DNA from: an uncultured Actinomycetes bacterium
Lineage (GTDB): Bacteria > Actinomycetota > Thermoleophilia > Solirubrobacterales > 70-9
NCBI GenBank assembly: GCA_946482365.1
Contig: CAMLQY010000005.1
Location: forward strand, 36,602 to 100,601
DNA length: 64,000 nucleotides
Direction of reading: 5' to 3'
Part shown: in pieces, positions 62,830 to 64,000 of the stretch
Numbering within the stretch: position 1 is the first letter of the stretch
Layout of the letters: every line of letters starts with the position of its first letter
Notes under the pieces: model-generated
What the model was told of the DNA's origin: nothing
Databases searched by the model: none
Seen by the model: the letters and a program-made list of their open reading frames with translations, nothing else
Made by a program: the position numbers and the translations under genes

Positions 62830-64000
62830 TGCTCTCGCGCGCGACAGCCATCGAGGAGATCGCCGGCCGGCACTTCGAGGTCGTCGTGGTCGGCGGCGGC
62901 ATCACCGGCGCCGGCGTCGCCCTCGACGCCGCCTCGCGCGGCTACTCGGTGGCGCTGCTCGAGCGCGGGGACTACGCCGAAGGCACCTCCAGCCGCTCCT
63001 CGAAGATGGTCCACGGCGGCCTTCGCTACCTGCAGAACCTCGACCTGGGGCTGGTGCGCGAGGCCCTGCTGGAGCGGCAGCTGCTCGTCCAGCTGGCGCC
63101 CCACCTCGTCTACCCGACGCCGTTCCTCGTCGCTGACTTCCCCGACCGCCGCCGCGACCGCCGCCTCGGGATCGCGCTCAACATGTACGACGTGATGGCG
63201 ACCACGCGAGTCGGTCGCGGCCGCGGCGAGATGCGCTCGGCCAAGGAGGGTGACGAGGACTTCTACTGGTCGCCGGACCGCCACCGGATGATCGACCGCG
63301 ACGAGGTGCTCGGGCTGGTGCCCGCGCTGGAGGCGCGCGACCCCAAGAACGCCTACCTCTTCTACGACTGCCAGACCGACGACGTGCGCATGGTCCTCAC
63401 CGTGCTCGGCGAGGCCGAGCGCTACGGCGCGACGATGCTGAACGGCGCCGAGGTGACCGAGGTGAAGCTCGGCGCCGACGGCCGCGCTTGCGGCGTCGCC
63501 TTCGTCGAGGCGGAGTCGGGCGAGCGGATGGAGGTCGGGGCCGACAACGTCGTCAACGCCACCGGCGTCTTCGCCGACCGCATCCGCCCCGAGGAGCTGG
63601 CTGAGGAGGAGGACGTGCCGCGGATCTCCCCCAGCCGGGGGACGCATCTGCTGATCGACCGCGACGTCCTCTCCACCGGCGAGGCGGCCTGCATCGTGCC
63701 GGCGGGCGAGGGCCGGGCGATCTTCGCCCTGCCCTGGTACGGGCGCACCCTCGTCGGCACCACCGACAACGACTTCGACGGCGACGTCGACCATCCGCGC
63801 CCCGGGGCCGAGGACGTCGAGTACCTGCTCGACGCCGTCAACGAGTTCTTCGGCACCTCGCTGGGCGAGCGGGACCTGGTCGGCGCCTACGCCGGCGTCC
63901 GCCCCCTGATCGCCACCGGCGATCCGAAGAAGTCGGTCGACATCTCGCGCAAGGCCGAGCTGTACGAGACCTCCTCGGGGATGCTGACGATCACCGGCGG
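62829..64000 (+). CDS. glpD: glycerol-3-phosphate dehydrogenase, 3' end beyond window
   Basis: The frame is open from ATG 62829 to the window edge, giving about 390 residues. The FAD motif VVVVGGGITGAGVALDAASRGYSVALLERGDYAEGTSSRSSKMVHGGLRYLQN is the textbook start of GlpD. Later segments match too: LLIDRDVL, PWYGRTLVGTTDNDF and AGVRPLI. It oxidises glycerol-3-phosphate to dihydroxyacetone phosphate at the membrane. It is translationally coupled to the nitroreductase. Confidence 0.93.
   Translation, partial: MLSRATAIEEIAGRHFEVVVVGGGITGAGVALDAASRGYSVALLERGDYAEGTSSRSSKMVHGGLRYLQNLDLGLVREALLERQLLVQLAPHLVYPTPFLVADFPDRRRDRRLGIALNMYDVMATTRVGRGRGEMRSAKEGDEDFYWSPDRHRMIDRDEVLGLVPALEARDPKNAYLFYDCQTDDVRMVLTVLGEAERYGATMLNGAEVTEVKLGADGRACGVAFVEAESGERMEVGADNVVNATGVFADRIRPEELAEEEDVPRISPSRGTHLLIDRDVLSTGEAACIVPAGEGRAIFALPWYGRTLVGTTDNDFDGDVDHPRPGAEDVEYLLDAVNEFFGTSLGERDLVGAYAGVRPLIATGDPKKSVDISRKAELYETSSGMLTITG

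Overview
The window is chromosomal DNA from a high-GC actinobacterium. The collagen-like surface protein, the long secreted protein with recurring CPxxSxVG-type headers, the GTG/TTG-rich starts and the tightly overlapping operons all suggest class Thermoleophilia (Solirubrobacterales-like). This placement is an inference from gene style; no rRNA or marker gene is present.

Layout. (1) 1-19109 is a polyketide/lipid cluster. A minus-strand operon encodes an acyl-AMP ligase, an ABC exporter pair, an acyl carrier protein, an extended SDR, a START-like protein and a class III aminotransferase cut by the window edge. It diverges from a plus-strand hydrolase, a phosphopantetheinyl transferase and one fully reducing type I PKS module (KS-AT-DH-ER-KR-ACP). 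Facing that are a discrete AT-ACP protein, an MmpL/RND exporter and a lipocalin-like hypothetical. The set would activate, extend, reduce and export a lipid-like chain. (2) 19361-27179 is a compositionally different block of exported proteins: a lipoprotein, a membrane-anchored helical protein, a Vgb-like propeller, a 982-residue repeat protein and a collagen-like protein. (3) 27422-30553 holds an unknown gene, an excisionase-like protein, a tyrosine integrase and the 3' part of a tRNA-Glu gene, consistent with one end of an integrated element.

(4) 30566-44773 is the most unusual region. An ATP-grasp domain of the PEP-synthase type stands alone and diverges from an amphi-Trp protein, a membrane protein and an ABC exporter. 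These are followed by an alpha/alpha-toroid protein, a stand-alone phosphohistidine swivel domain, a protein of unknown family, a FAD oxidoreductase, a Nudix hydrolase, a truncated pyruvate-kinase-like barrel, a membrane-anchored SIR2-ATPase and a PtuB-like HNH nuclease. From 37311 to 44773 every gene overlaps or abuts the next. The last two resemble a Septu-type anti-phage pair. The first group resembles a PEP synthase/PPDK broken into its three domains.

(5) 44926-54750 is mostly housekeeping: an M55 aminopeptidase, two paralogous 19-codon mini-genes, a zinc-ribbon protein with a DEAD-box helicase, a GMC oxidoreductase, a strongly folded putative RNA, glnK-amtB with an altered PII T-loop, a TPR protein, and a divergent NarL-type two-component pair. 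(6) 54770-62250 contains a cobalamin riboswitch controlling an ECF-type uptake operon with transcobalamin-like architecture: two DUF4430 proteins, EcfT, a double ATPase and an S component fused to an alpha/alpha barrel. The ATPase and EcfT genes each carry an in-frame inverted-repeat insert. The ATPase insert shares sequence with an intergenic repeat at 54770. (7) 62320-64000 holds a nitroreductase and the start of glycerol-3-phosphate dehydrogenase.
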